Part shown: piece after piece, positions 1 to 6,768 of the stretch
How positions within the stretch are numbered: the stretch's first letter is position 1
Layout: each line of letters begins with the position of its first letter
Assembly (NCBI GenBank): GCA_900469615.1
Contig: UBYA01000007.1
Coordinates: 124,001 to 188,000 of the forward strand
Direction: 5' to 3'
Length of the DNA stretch: 64,000 bases
Origin: Hyphomicrobiales bacterium
GTDB taxonomy: Bacteria > Pseudomonadota > Alphaproteobacteria > Rhizobiales > Rhizobiaceae
The notes under the pieces: generated by a model
What the model saw: the letters and a program-made list of their open reading frames with translations, nothing else
The model's database searches: none
Told to the model about the DNA's origin: nothing
Program-made: the position numbers and the translations under genes

Positions 1-784
1 GGCGCGCGACAGCGTTGGCCAAGGCGCGATCGGCGAAAGCGGCAACGGCGAAGCCGGCTTCATCCAGGCGGACAACATCGTGCCAGTGTCGCGCAAAACG
101 ATCTCCGCGCAGCCTTTCCTGGAGGCAGAAGACATGGATCGCCGTCGCCTTCTCCCAGAAGGTCCGCTCGGCGTGCATGACGCGCGGTCGTGCTGTAGGG
201 AACACCAGTCCGTCGATCAGGCCGGCAGCATCGCAGACGACGTCGCGCAGGCTCGCCGGTTCACCCGTCGAGCGGGCGCCGAACTCCAACATGACGCTGG
301 GCGCGACATAGCCGGACCCGGTCGCGGTCGCCTCGTAGTCTATAAAGAGTTTGTCGTCCTCGACGCGTACCGCTGCCGCCAATCCTTCGGCGGCAAGCGC
401 ATTTGCGATCACCGGCTGTGCGGCCTCCCGAACCCATGCCGGCAACCGCTTGCGGACCTCGCTGGACCAGCGCTTTTCTTCGCTTCGCGTTTTCGGCAGT
501 CCTTCGCCATTGTCCCCGACCAGATCGGGTGCGATCGCACGAATGTCATAAGTCAGATCCACGTCCTCCGAAAACCGGTGGATGACCTGATAGGCTTTCG
601 ACAGCGAGGTGCCGCCCTTGAATACCAGATGCTCGCCAAGCGGTGCTGCGTAAAGGGTCGCGAGTGCCCACACCACCCACACATCCTTTTCGAGAAGATG
701 GGTAGGACGGCCCGAACGGTCGGCGACGACGCCCAGCGCATCGCGCCGATCCTCGTCTGAAAGCTGGAGAAAGACGTCAGCCAT
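1..784 (-). CDS. AbiEii-like nucleotidyltransferase toxin (3' end outside window)
   Basis: The reading frame on the minus strand begins at ATG 784 and stays open to the window edge (about 261 codons). Its start, MADVFLQLSDEDR, is followed by a segment typical of AbiEii/AbiGii toxins: LEKDVWVVWAL, then FKGGTSLSKAY and RFSEDVDLTY, which give the GGTSLSK and (S)EDxDL nucleotidyltransferase motifs. Further on, RTFWEKATAIH matches the conserved E-K region of the family. These toxins modify nucleic acid targets with nucleotides and cause abortive infection. The start codon overlaps the stop of the antitoxin gene by 8 bp, so the two are translationally coupled. The C-terminus is missing because the window begins inside the gene. 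Confidence 0.9.
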   Translation of the reverse strand, partial: MADVFLQLSDEDRRDALGVVADRSGRPTHLLEKDVWVVWALATLYAAPLGEHLVFKGGTSLSKAYQVIHRFSEDVDLTYDIRAIAPDLVGDNGEGLPKTRSEEKRWSSEVRKRLPAWVREAAQPVIANALAAEGLAAAVRVEDDKLFIDYEATATGSGYVAPSVMLEFGARSTGEPASLRDVVCDAAGLIDGLVFPTARPRVMHAERTFWEKATAIHVFCLQERLRGDRFARHWHDVVRLDEAGFAVAAFADRALANAVAR

Positions 785-1370
785 AGGCCGCCTTTCCGAC
801 ACTCTGCGCAAGCCATGTCGGAAACTGCGGCGCGGCGGCAACCAATTCACCAAACACGCCGGGCGGCATCTTCCGCTTCAATGCCGCCAGCGCGGCTTCC
901 GCCCTTTCGGGGCCGAGCCAGGCCAGTGCACGTACGGCCTCCCCTGCCGGGCGATTCGCCAAGGCCAATTGCCAGCGCGGTGCGTGCCGCAATTCCACGA
1001 CCTGCTTGCCCAGGTGCATTTTCCGGCTGCGCCCGGAGGTCAAATAAACCGAGCGGACGGGCACCTGCGTCGTTAGACCAAGGGCGTTCGCCGCCGCAGC
1101 GCCGTTCGAGACGATGATCTCTCCTTTTTGGGTGGCAAGCGCCTCAACCGCCTGCTCGACCGAAGGCGCGCGCGTACCGAAGCGGCTGGCTATGGGACGC
1201 AGATAAACGCCACGACCGGCACGGATGAGCTGCCCGCGCTCGGACAGACGCAACAGTGCCTGATCCACAGCGGCCCGATTTCCGAGGTGGAGCAAGCCCT
1301 TGGCGGACACGGGAGCGCCTTCGGGCAATCCCGTTGCATGGGCCAGAATTTGTTCGGTCAGCCGTGCCAT
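777..1370 (-). CDS. AbiEi-like antitoxin (DUF6088/AbiEi family)
   Basis: A 197-residue protein starting MARLTEQILAHATGL. Its N-terminal part resembles the winged-helix of AbiEi antitoxins (VSAKGLLHLGNRAAVDQALLRLSERGQLIRAGRGVYLRP), and its middle SNGAAAANALGLTTQVPV is typical of the same family. I chose ATG 1370 because AGGAG lies 7 bp upstream; longer in-frame starts reach into the promoter. It neutralises the downstream nucleotidyltransferase toxin and probably represses its own promoter through the inverted repeat at 1381-1410. The gene overlaps the toxin start by 8 bp. The function follows from family knowledge and gene order. Confidence 0.88.
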   Translation of the reverse strand: MARLTEQILAHATGLPEGAPVSAKGLLHLGNRAAVDQALLRLSERGQLIRAGRGVYLRPIASRFGTRAPSVEQAVEALATQKGEIIVSNGAAAANALGLTTQVPVRSVYLTSGRSRKMHLGKQVVELRHAPRWQLALANRPAGEAVRALAWLGPERAEAALAALKRKMPPGVFGELVAAAPQFPTWLAQSVGKAAYG

Positions 1371-1380
1371 TGTCTTTCTC

Positions 1381-1417
1381 CTGTCGGAAATATACGCGAG
1401 TTTCTGACAGTTTTCAA
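1381..1417 (-). promoter_or_regulatory. Promoter and operator of the AbiE-like pair
   Basis: On the minus strand a -35 box TTGAAA (1417-1412) is separated by 17 bp from a -10 box TATATT (1394-1389). Over the spacer and -10 lies an inverted repeat: CTGTCGGAAA at 1381-1390 and TTTCTGACAG at 1401-1410 (9 of 10 positions pair, 10-bp spacer). The placement is what autorepression by an AbiEi-type antitoxin would need. The predicted leader is only about a dozen bases, with AGGAG just in front of the start codon. Confidence 0.7.
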
Positions 1418-1522
1418 GGAAGCCCGTAGGAATGCGTCCGGATATGGGGGGAAGGCATTCCCCTGCGGCCGAGCCAATGTCTCGACCGACCCCTTCTGCG
1501 GGGAGACCCCGCAACGCCCCCG

Positions 1523-1603
1523 AGAGTGAAAGTGCGGACGGGTTTTCCGTGACGGGTTGAGGGCTGGGAGAGAGGCTCCCGGCGCCCGTTGCGGAGATCC
1601 GCG
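1523..1603 (+). promoter_or_regulatory. Conserved 5' leader, copy 1 (ardC)
   Basis: This stretch starts with AGAGTGAAAG, contains GTGACGGGTT, GAGAGA and AGGCTCCCGG, and ends with GCGGAG just before the start codon. Very similar segments precede the ParB-like gene (3323-3406) and, more divergently, the helicase gene (6673-6768). It probably carries a shared promoter or leader that lets these genes be controlled together. The mechanism is not visible. Confidence 0.55.
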
Positions 1604-2554
1604 ATGTCCAGAAGAACCGCCCCCACTCGCACCGACCATGACCGGGCGAGCCTCTACGACGAAATCACCAACAAGATCATCGGCGAACTGGAAGCCGGGC
1701 GCGTGCCCTGGGTCCAGCCTTGGGGATCAGCATCGGCCAAGGCCCCCCTCGCCATGCCGAGGAACGCTACCACCGGCCGGCAATATTCGGGGATAAATGT
1801 GCTGATCCTCTGGGGCGCCGTGATCCAGTACGGCTTCCCCGGCCAGAGCTGGCTGACCTTTCGCCAGGCCCTGTCGCTTGGCGGCAACGTCCGCAGAGGC
1901 GAGCGCGGCACGACCGTCGTCTATGCCGATCGCTTCACCCCGGAGGACGAAAAGCGCCGCGCCCGCGAGACCGGCGAGGAAGCTTCCGCAATCCCGTTCC
2001 TCAAGCGCTTCACGGTGTTCAATACGGCGCAATGCGACGGATTGCCGGACGATGTCGCCATTGTGGCCCCACCGCCTCCGCCCGGCCTCATAGAACCGCA
2101 GGTCGACGCTCTGATCCGGGCGACCGGCATCGACTTCCGCATCGGCGGCGACCGCGCCTTCTATGCACCTGCACACGACTATGTGCAGGTGCCGCCGCCT
2201 CAGGCGTATTTCGAGCCGATCAATTGGCACAGGACGGCCCTGCATGAGATGGGGCACGCGACGGGCCACGCCTCGCGCCTGAACCGTGATTTCTCCGGTT
2301 CCTTCGGCTCGAAGACTTACGCCTTCGAGGAACTGATTGCCGAGATCAACGCAGCCTTCTGCTGCGCCTCGCTCGGCATCACGCCCACCGTCCGCCACGC
2401 CGACTACATCGGCTCCTGGCTCGAGGTGCTGCGTGAGGACAACCGCGCCATCGTCCGCGCAGCCTCCCAGGCAAGCAAGGCAGCCGACTGGCTGCTCAGC
2501 TTCTTACCCGATGCCCATGTTGGCATGGCCCGCCATGGACAAGAGGCAGCGTGA
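1604..2554 (+). CDS. ardC: ArdC-like antirestriction protein
   Basis: A 316-residue protein with the two parts of ArdC. The N-terminal ssDNA-binding domain (about residues 10-130) shows YDEITNKIIGELE, PWVQPW, GRQYSGINVLIL and the YGFPGQSWLTFRQA/GERGTTVVY region. The C-terminal zinc metalloprotease-like domain has HEMGH at residues 214-218 and a downstream acidic residue in FEELIAEINAAF. Proteins of this kind shield incoming single-stranded DNA from host restriction after conjugation. The start at 1604 is chosen over a TTG 15 bp upstream because the conserved leader ends there with CGGAG. It stands alone behind a shared leader element. Confidence 0.92.
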   Translation: MSRRTAPTRTDHDRASLYDEITNKIIGELEAGRVPWVQPWGSASAKAPLAMPRNATTGRQYSGINVLILWGAVIQYGFPGQSWLTFRQALSLGGNVRRGERGTTVVYADRFTPEDEKRRARETGEEASAIPFLKRFTVFNTAQCDGLPDDVAIVAPPPPPGLIEPQVDALIRATGIDFRIGGDRAFYAPAHDYVQVPPPQAYFEPINWHRTALHEMGHATGHASRLNRDFSGSFGSKTYAFEELIAEINAAFCCASLGITPTVRHADYIGSWLEVLREDNRAIVRAASQASKAADWLLSFLPDAHVGMARHGQEAA

Positions 2555-2668
2555 TAGGCGCACCTGGCAAAATCGGCCTGCGCAAGGCTTAACAGTCCAT
2601 TACTGACCTTGCTGTAGACTTCCCCCAGCCTTTGCAGGCTATAGGACGCAGTAGGATTCAAACTCGTG

Positions 2669-3169
2669 ATGGAAAACACCTTGGGGCCAGACAACGCCAT
2701 ATGGAATGATGGTGATTGGGTCAGTTGGGATGAAATCAATCAGCAAATTCAATATAAAGAGTGGCGCGCACGCTATCCCAATGCCGACCTGTCGCTCGTA
2801 TCGGTCTTTGAGTCGCTGATCAGCACCGCCGAGGAATACTACCAACTCACTGGCAGACACCTGCAAGTCTACGGTGACATTGGCGAGCTTTATGGCGCGA
2901 TCACCCATGGCATCAAGCTACACCGCAATTACGCCAAGGGGTCCGACGGCCGTCTTGGAAATGACTTCGTGGAAGTGAAAACTATCACGCCATTCAAGAA
3001 TTGTGATGTCGTCGAGATCAATCTTGATCGCAACTTCAGCAAAATCCTGATCGTGAAGATCAACTCGGATTTTGAGGTGCGGGGCAAGTTGGTCGACCGC
3101 AAGGCCCTTCCCAAAGGCAAGGTAAGGGGGCACCGGCTACGTATCGATTGGGCGCTTGTGGAACCTTAG
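2669..3169 (+). CDS. Uncharacterised protein with an EVKT (PD-(D/E)XK-like) motif
   Basis: A 166-residue protein I do not recognise with certainty. It begins MENTLGPDNAIWNDGDWVSW. The middle reads YGDIGELYGAITHGIKLHRN, followed by GSDGRLGNDFVEVKT. The order of an acidic residue in a helix, a D-containing loop and an E-x-K triplet on a predicted beta strand resembles the core of small PD-(D/E)XK nucleases, but this is only a motif reading. Codon use looks more AT-rich than its neighbours, suggesting a separate origin. It lies between ardC and the ParB-like gene and is not coupled to either. An alternative GTG start is at 2666. Confidence 0.7.
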   Translation: MENTLGPDNAIWNDGDWVSWDEINQQIQYKEWRARYPNADLSLVSVFESLISTAEEYYQLTGRHLQVYGDIGELYGAITHGIKLHRNYAKGSDGRLGNDFVEVKTITPFKNCDVVEINLDRNFSKILIVKINSDFEVRGKLVDRKALPKGKVRGHRLRIDWALVEP

Positions 3170-3231
3170 CCGGCGATAACAAGCCGCACTCCAATATGTG
3201 CGGATTGTATGCGGCCCGATCAATGAGATGA

Positions 3232-3248
3232 CGTCACGCAGCGTGACG
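3232..3248. promoter_or_regulatory. Perfect 17-bp palindrome upstream of the ParB-like gene
   Basis: CGTCACGCAGCGTGACG consists of 8-bp perfect arms around a single A. The centre is too small for a stable hairpin, so a protein-binding site (operator or parS-like site for the ParB homologue 160 bp downstream) is more likely than a terminator. Confidence 0.5.
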
Positions 3249-3322
3249 ATCATGAAAACCGGAAAGGCGCAGACACAGGTTTCCGGCTTTACGCTTTTCC
3301 GCTGGCCTGGCGCTGCCCTCAT

Positions 3323-3406
3323 AGAGTGAGAGGGCGGCGCTTCGCTTCGTGACGGGTTTGGAGGTCGAGAGAAAGGCTCCCGGCCGCCCGTCGCGGAGTA
3401 AGGAAC
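3323..3406 (+). promoter_or_regulatory. Conserved 5' leader, copy 2 (parB-like gene)
   Basis: The block matches the ardC leader at 1523-1603: AGAGTGAGAG, GTGACGGGTTT, GAGAGAAAGGCTCCCGG, then CCCGTCGCGGAG and AAGGA before the start codon. The similarity extends along the whole leader, which is more than a shared ribosome binding site would need. Confidence 0.55.
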
Positions 3407-5518
3407 ATGGCGACTGCCATTCAGAAGATCACCCTGTCGTCGGCGCGCGACATTCCTTTCAACAAGCTGGTGCTCAGCCAGTACAACGTCCGGCGTGTCA
3501 AGGCCGGCGTCTCGATCGATGAGCTGGCCGAGTCCATCGCCCGGTGCGGCCTTATCCAGTCCCTGCATGTCCGTCCCGTCCTCGACGCCGACGGCACTGA
3601 GACCGGGATGTTCGAGGTGCCCGCTGGCGGCCGCCGCTATCGCGCCCTTGAACTGCTGGCGAAGCAGAAGCGCTTGGCCAAGACCGCGCCAGTCCCCTGC
3701 ATCGTCGGCGACCCCAACAGTGACATCCTCATCGATGAGGTGTCACTGGTCGAGAATATCGAACGCGCGCCTCTGCATCCACTCGATCAGTTTCGCGCCT
3801 TTTTGGGGCTGCGCGACAAGGGCATGACCGAGGAGGCCATCGCCGCCGCCTTCTTCGTCGGCGTTAATATCGTCAAACAGCGCCTGCGCCTCGCATCCGT
3901 CTCGCCGACCTTGCTGGATATCTACGCCGACGACGGTATGACGCTCGAGCAGCTCATGGCCTTCACCGTCAGTGCCGACCATGCCCGCCAGGAACAGGTC
4001 TGGGACGCGATCAAGGATGGCTGGCAGAAAGAGCCCTATCACATACGCCGGATGCTGACCGAAACCACGGTACGGGCCTCCGACAAGCGAGCCGTCTTCG
4101 TGGGCATCGAAGCCTATGAGGCGGCCGGCGGCATCGTACTGCGCGACCTGTTCCAGTCCGACGATGGCGGCTGGCTTCAAGATGCCGCCTTGCTCGATCG
4201 CCTGGTGGCCGAAAAGCTGAAGACCGTCGCCGACGAGATCGCGGGTGAAGGCTGGAAATGGGTCGAAGCCAGCTTGAGCTTTCCTTATGGGCACGAGCAT
4301 GGACTGCGGGCGCTTGTCGGCGTCACGGTCGGCCTGACCGAAGATGAACGCGCCACTCGTGAGGCGTTTCGCGAGGAATATGACCGGCTTGAAGCCGAAT
4401 ATTCTGAAGCCGACGAGTTGCCCGACGATATCGACGCGAGGCTCGGCGAGATCGAACAAGCGCTCAACGCCTTCGAGCAGCGCCCGTCGATCTACGATCC
4501 GGCCGACATCGCCATCGCCGGCGTCTTCGTCAGCCTTAACGCCGATGGCACGCTGTCGGTGGATCGCGGCTATGTCCGTCCCGAGGATGAACGATCCTCC
4601 GGGAGCGATGGCAGCGATGCGCCGGAGCCTGGCGGTGATACCGACGATCTGGCCACGCCTGCCGTGCAGCGCGCCGTCATCACGATTGGCGGCCAGGCTG
4701 CGGAGCCGGAAGACGATGAAGAGGAAGGCATCAAGCCGTTGCCCGAGCGCCTCGTCATCGAATTGACCGCGCATCGCACCCTTGCTCTGCGCAACGCGGT
4801 CGCCGAACATCCGGATGTCGCCATGACCATGCTGCTGCACAAGCTGGTCAGCGACACGTTCCGGCGCACCGCGCCCGCTGGCTGCCTCGAGGCCCGCGTC
4901 AATCATGTCTTCTTCTCGGCGCAGTCCGAGGAGTTGAAAGACAGCGCACCTGCGCGTGAGGTCGCCGAACGGCACGAGCGCTGGGGCGATCATGTGCCCG
5001 CCGACGATCAGGCGCTGTGGGACTGGGTGAGTCACCTCGACGATGGCACGCGGCTCGATCTGCTCGCTCATTGCGTCAGCTTCGGCGTGAACGCCCTGTT
5101 CGAACGGCCGAACCCTTACGGATCGGGTATCAGTCAGCATGGTTTGGACGTGCGAATGGCGCAGGCCGACCGGCTGGCGCGAGCGGTTGGCCTCGACATG
5201 GTGACGGCGGGCTGGAAGCCGACTGTTGGCAACTATCTCGGCCGCGTCACCAAGCCGCGCATCCTCGAAGCCGTGCGGGAGGGCGCAGGCGTGCGGGCTG
5301 CCCAACTCATCGACCATCTGAAAAAGGGCGACATGGCCAAGGAAGCCGAACGCCTGTTGGCCGACACCGGCTGGCTACCCGAGCCGCTTCGCCTGATCGA
5401 TCAGGACGAACCGACCATGAACGACGAAGGCGAAGAAGCGCTCCCTGCGTTCCTTGATGACGACGAGACGCTCTCCGACGAAGAGGACGAGGCTCCGCAC
5501 ACCGTCGCCGCCGAATAG
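3407..5518 (+). CDS. ParB/Spo0J-family nuclease-like protein, long form
   Basis: A 703-residue protein with an N-terminal ParB domain. Residues 15-60 carry IPFNKLVLSQYNVR and the helix IDELAESIARCGLIQSL; AGGRRYRA at 73-80 corresponds to the CTP-binding GERRxRA motif, and VENIERAPLHPLDQ at 115-128 is the second conserved block. An HTH-like region follows (MTEEAIAAAFFVGVNIVKQRLRLASVSP). The remaining 500 residues are not typical of ParB and include acidic stretches around 330-350 and 410-445. Long ParB proteins like this are standard in rhizobial ICEs and plasmids; their exact role is not established. The gene starts behind a leader shared with ardC. Start ATG 3407 is preceded by AAGGA. Confidence 0.93.
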   Translation: MATAIQKITLSSARDIPFNKLVLSQYNVRRVKAGVSIDELAESIARCGLIQSLHVRPVLDADGTETGMFEVPAGGRRYRALELLAKQKRLAKTAPVPCIVGDPNSDILIDEVSLVENIERAPLHPLDQFRAFLGLRDKGMTEEAIAAAFFVGVNIVKQRLRLASVSPTLLDIYADDGMTLEQLMAFTVSADHARQEQVWDAIKDGWQKEPYHIRRMLTETTVRASDKRAVFVGIEAYEAAGGIVLRDLFQSDDGGWLQDAALLDRLVAEKLKTVADEIAGEGWKWVEASLSFPYGHEHGLRALVGVTVGLTEDERATREAFREEYDRLEAEYSEADELPDDIDARLGEIEQALNAFEQRPSIYDPADIAIAGVFVSLNADGTLSVDRGYVRPEDERSSGSDGSDAPEPGGDTDDLATPAVQRAVITIGGQAAEPEDDEEEGIKPLPERLVIELTAHRTLALRNAVAEHPDVAMTMLLHKLVSDTFRRTAPAGCLEARVNHVFFSAQSEELKDSAPAREVAERHERWGDHVPADDQALWDWVSHLDDGTRLDLLAHCVSFGVNALFERPNPYGSGISQHGLDVRMAQADRLARAVGLDMVTAGWKPTVGNYLGRVTKPRILEAVREGAGVRAAQLIDHLKKGDMAKEAERLLADTGWLPEPLRLIDQDEPTMNDEGEEALPAFLDDDETLSDEEDEAPHTVAAE

Positions 5519-5645
5519 CGGCACGAGGCGGGACGGCTCCGGCTGTCCTGCACCTTCCTTCTCCACCCTTTCAGCCCGGCCCCAAGATCCAAAGTTTGCG
5601 CGGCGATGCCACGCGGGCTGGGCTTTCTCGTTTCAGGAGCCTGTC

Positions 5646-6062
5646 ATGGCCGACTATTTCACCCATTTCTCATGCCTGCTCGACGTCGGCACGCCCGAGA
5701 ACGCCGCCCGTGCGCTCGACCTCTACAACACGTTGTCCGCGGAAGGCGCGTCAGAGGAACCGCCCTCCGAAGGCTTTCTTCTCTCGATCCAGCCCGAGCA
5801 CGGCGGCAGCCAACTCTGGATGCGAGACGACGTGACCGGCGACCCCGAGCGCTTGATCCAGTTCGTAAAGCTTTGCGCCGCCGAGTTCGGCCTCGCTGGC
5901 AGATGGGGCTTCCAATACGCCAACACCTGCTCGCGGCCACGTCTCGACGGCTTCGGCGGCGGCGCTCACGTCCTCGACCTTGCCACCGGCGAGACCGTGG
6001 ACTGGATCTACACCGATGGCTGGCTCAACCAGACCATCTCCAGCGAGGGAGGTCCGCTATGA
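5646..6062 (+). CDS. Conserved ICE hypothetical protein
   Basis: A 138-residue acidic protein beginning MADYFTHFSCLLDVGT, with no signal peptide or membrane segment. I know this kind of sequence only as a conserved hypothetical of alphaproteobacterial ICEs and plasmids. The start at 5646 is supported by AGGAG at 5635-5639. Its stop overlaps the start of the next gene in an ATGA, so it is the first gene of a three-gene unit ahead of a terminator at 6623. No function can be given. Confidence 0.8.
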   Translation: MADYFTHFSCLLDVGTPENAARALDLYNTLSAEGASEEPPSEGFLLSIQPEHGGSQLWMRDDVTGDPERLIQFVKLCAAEFGLAGRWGFQYANTCSRPRLDGFGGGAHVLDLATGETVDWIYTDGWLNQTISSEGGPL

Positions 6063-6322
6063 GCATCCCCGCCCATGCCCGGACCAATTTCCAGACCCTC
6101 TTGCGCGCGGCGGGCGACGGCAATCTCGCCCTCATGGAATGCCTCGACGCGGCGACGGGCAGCCCGCGCTACGTCATCTGCGCCGTGGGGCGGGACGATG
6201 GCGATTACGTCTTCACACCCTTCGGCCATCTCGCCGACGGCAATCCCTATGACGCCTATCTGCCGCCCGATCCAGGCGATCCGGAAGGCTTCGTGCGCCC
6301 CGAGCCGGGAGAGGCACCATGA
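6059..6322 (+). CDS. DUF6117-like small protein
   Basis: An 87-residue protein starting MSIPAHARTNFQTLLRAA, with ALMECLDAATGSPRYVICAV and the ending PFGHLADGNPYDAYLPP. This matches my memory of the DUF6117 family of ICE and plasmid proteins, whose function is unknown. It overlaps its upstream neighbour by ATGA and the downstream gene by 4 bp, so the three are translated together. Confidence 0.8.
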   Translation: MSIPAHARTNFQTLLRAAGDGNLALMECLDAATGSPRYVICAVGRDDGDYVFTPFGHLADGNPYDAYLPPDPGDPEGFVRPEPGEAP

Positions 6323-6615
6323 TCGACATCGACGCCATCTTCGCGGCGGATCGCCAAAATCCGCCGCATGAACGGTCTCTGCCCTGGCCGGAAACCAGAG
6401 GCGGCCTCACCGTCGTTGTCGAGCCCAAGCCTCATTGGGCCAGCGACATGCGGGCGTTTCGATCCGACGCTCGGGAATACTGCACCTATGCCGACTGGAC
6501 CGAAAATGGCGCGCGCGCCCGTTTCTTCGGCCACGTCGATACCTGCGGCGATGACCTGATCCGCAAAGCCCGCACACTCGTCGCCTCCGAGATCGCGGAC
6601 GGCCTCTGGAACTGA
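6319..6615 (+). CDS. Small conserved ICE protein
   Basis: A 98-residue protein beginning MIDIDAIFAADRQNPPHE and ending IADGLWN, with no recognisable domain. It overlaps the DUF6117-like gene by ATGA and is followed after 8 bp by a terminator-like hairpin, so it is the last gene of a three-gene unit (5646-6615). Its function is unknown. Confidence 0.75.
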   Translation: MIDIDAIFAADRQNPPHERSLPWPETRGGLTVVVEPKPHWASDMRAFRSDAREYCTYADWTENGARARFFGHVDTCGDDLIRKARTLVASEIADGLWN

Positions 6616-6622
6616 TCCCCTC

Positions 6623-6657
6623 GAAAAACGCCCCACCCCGCGGTCGGGCGCTTTTTC
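6623..6657 (+). terminator. Rho-independent terminator
   Basis: GAAAAACGCCC pairs with GGGCGCTTTTTC (one bulged base) around a 12-base GC-rich loop. The A and T tracts on both flanks give a U-run on either strand. It closes the 5646-6615 unit. Confidence 0.75.
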
Positions 6658-6672
6658 CATGCGGTTGTCTTG

Positions 6673-6768
6673 AGAGTGAGAGGGCAGCCGGGACGGGTTT
6701 GAGCCGGAGCGGTCGAGAGAGAGCGCCGCGCAGGCTCGTTCCTTCCCGCTCTCCTTGAGGTTTCCACG
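6673..6768 (+). promoter_or_regulatory. Conserved 5' leader, copy 3 (helicase gene)
   Basis: It begins with AGAGTGAGAGGGC and contains GACGGGTTTGAG and GGTCGAGAGAGAG, as do the leaders of the ardC and parB-like genes, but the 3' half has diverged. It lies directly after a terminator, so transcription of the large helicase gene probably starts here. Confidence 0.5.

Noticed and set aside
80..760. Plus-strand 226-codon reading frame at the left edge
   Set aside because: It is the shadow of the AbiEii-like gene on the minus strand, whose translation contains the family motifs.
3743..5317. Long minus-strand reading frame opposite the ParB-like gene
   Set aside because: High GC produces long antisense frames here; the plus frame has clear ParB motifs and a ribosome binding site.
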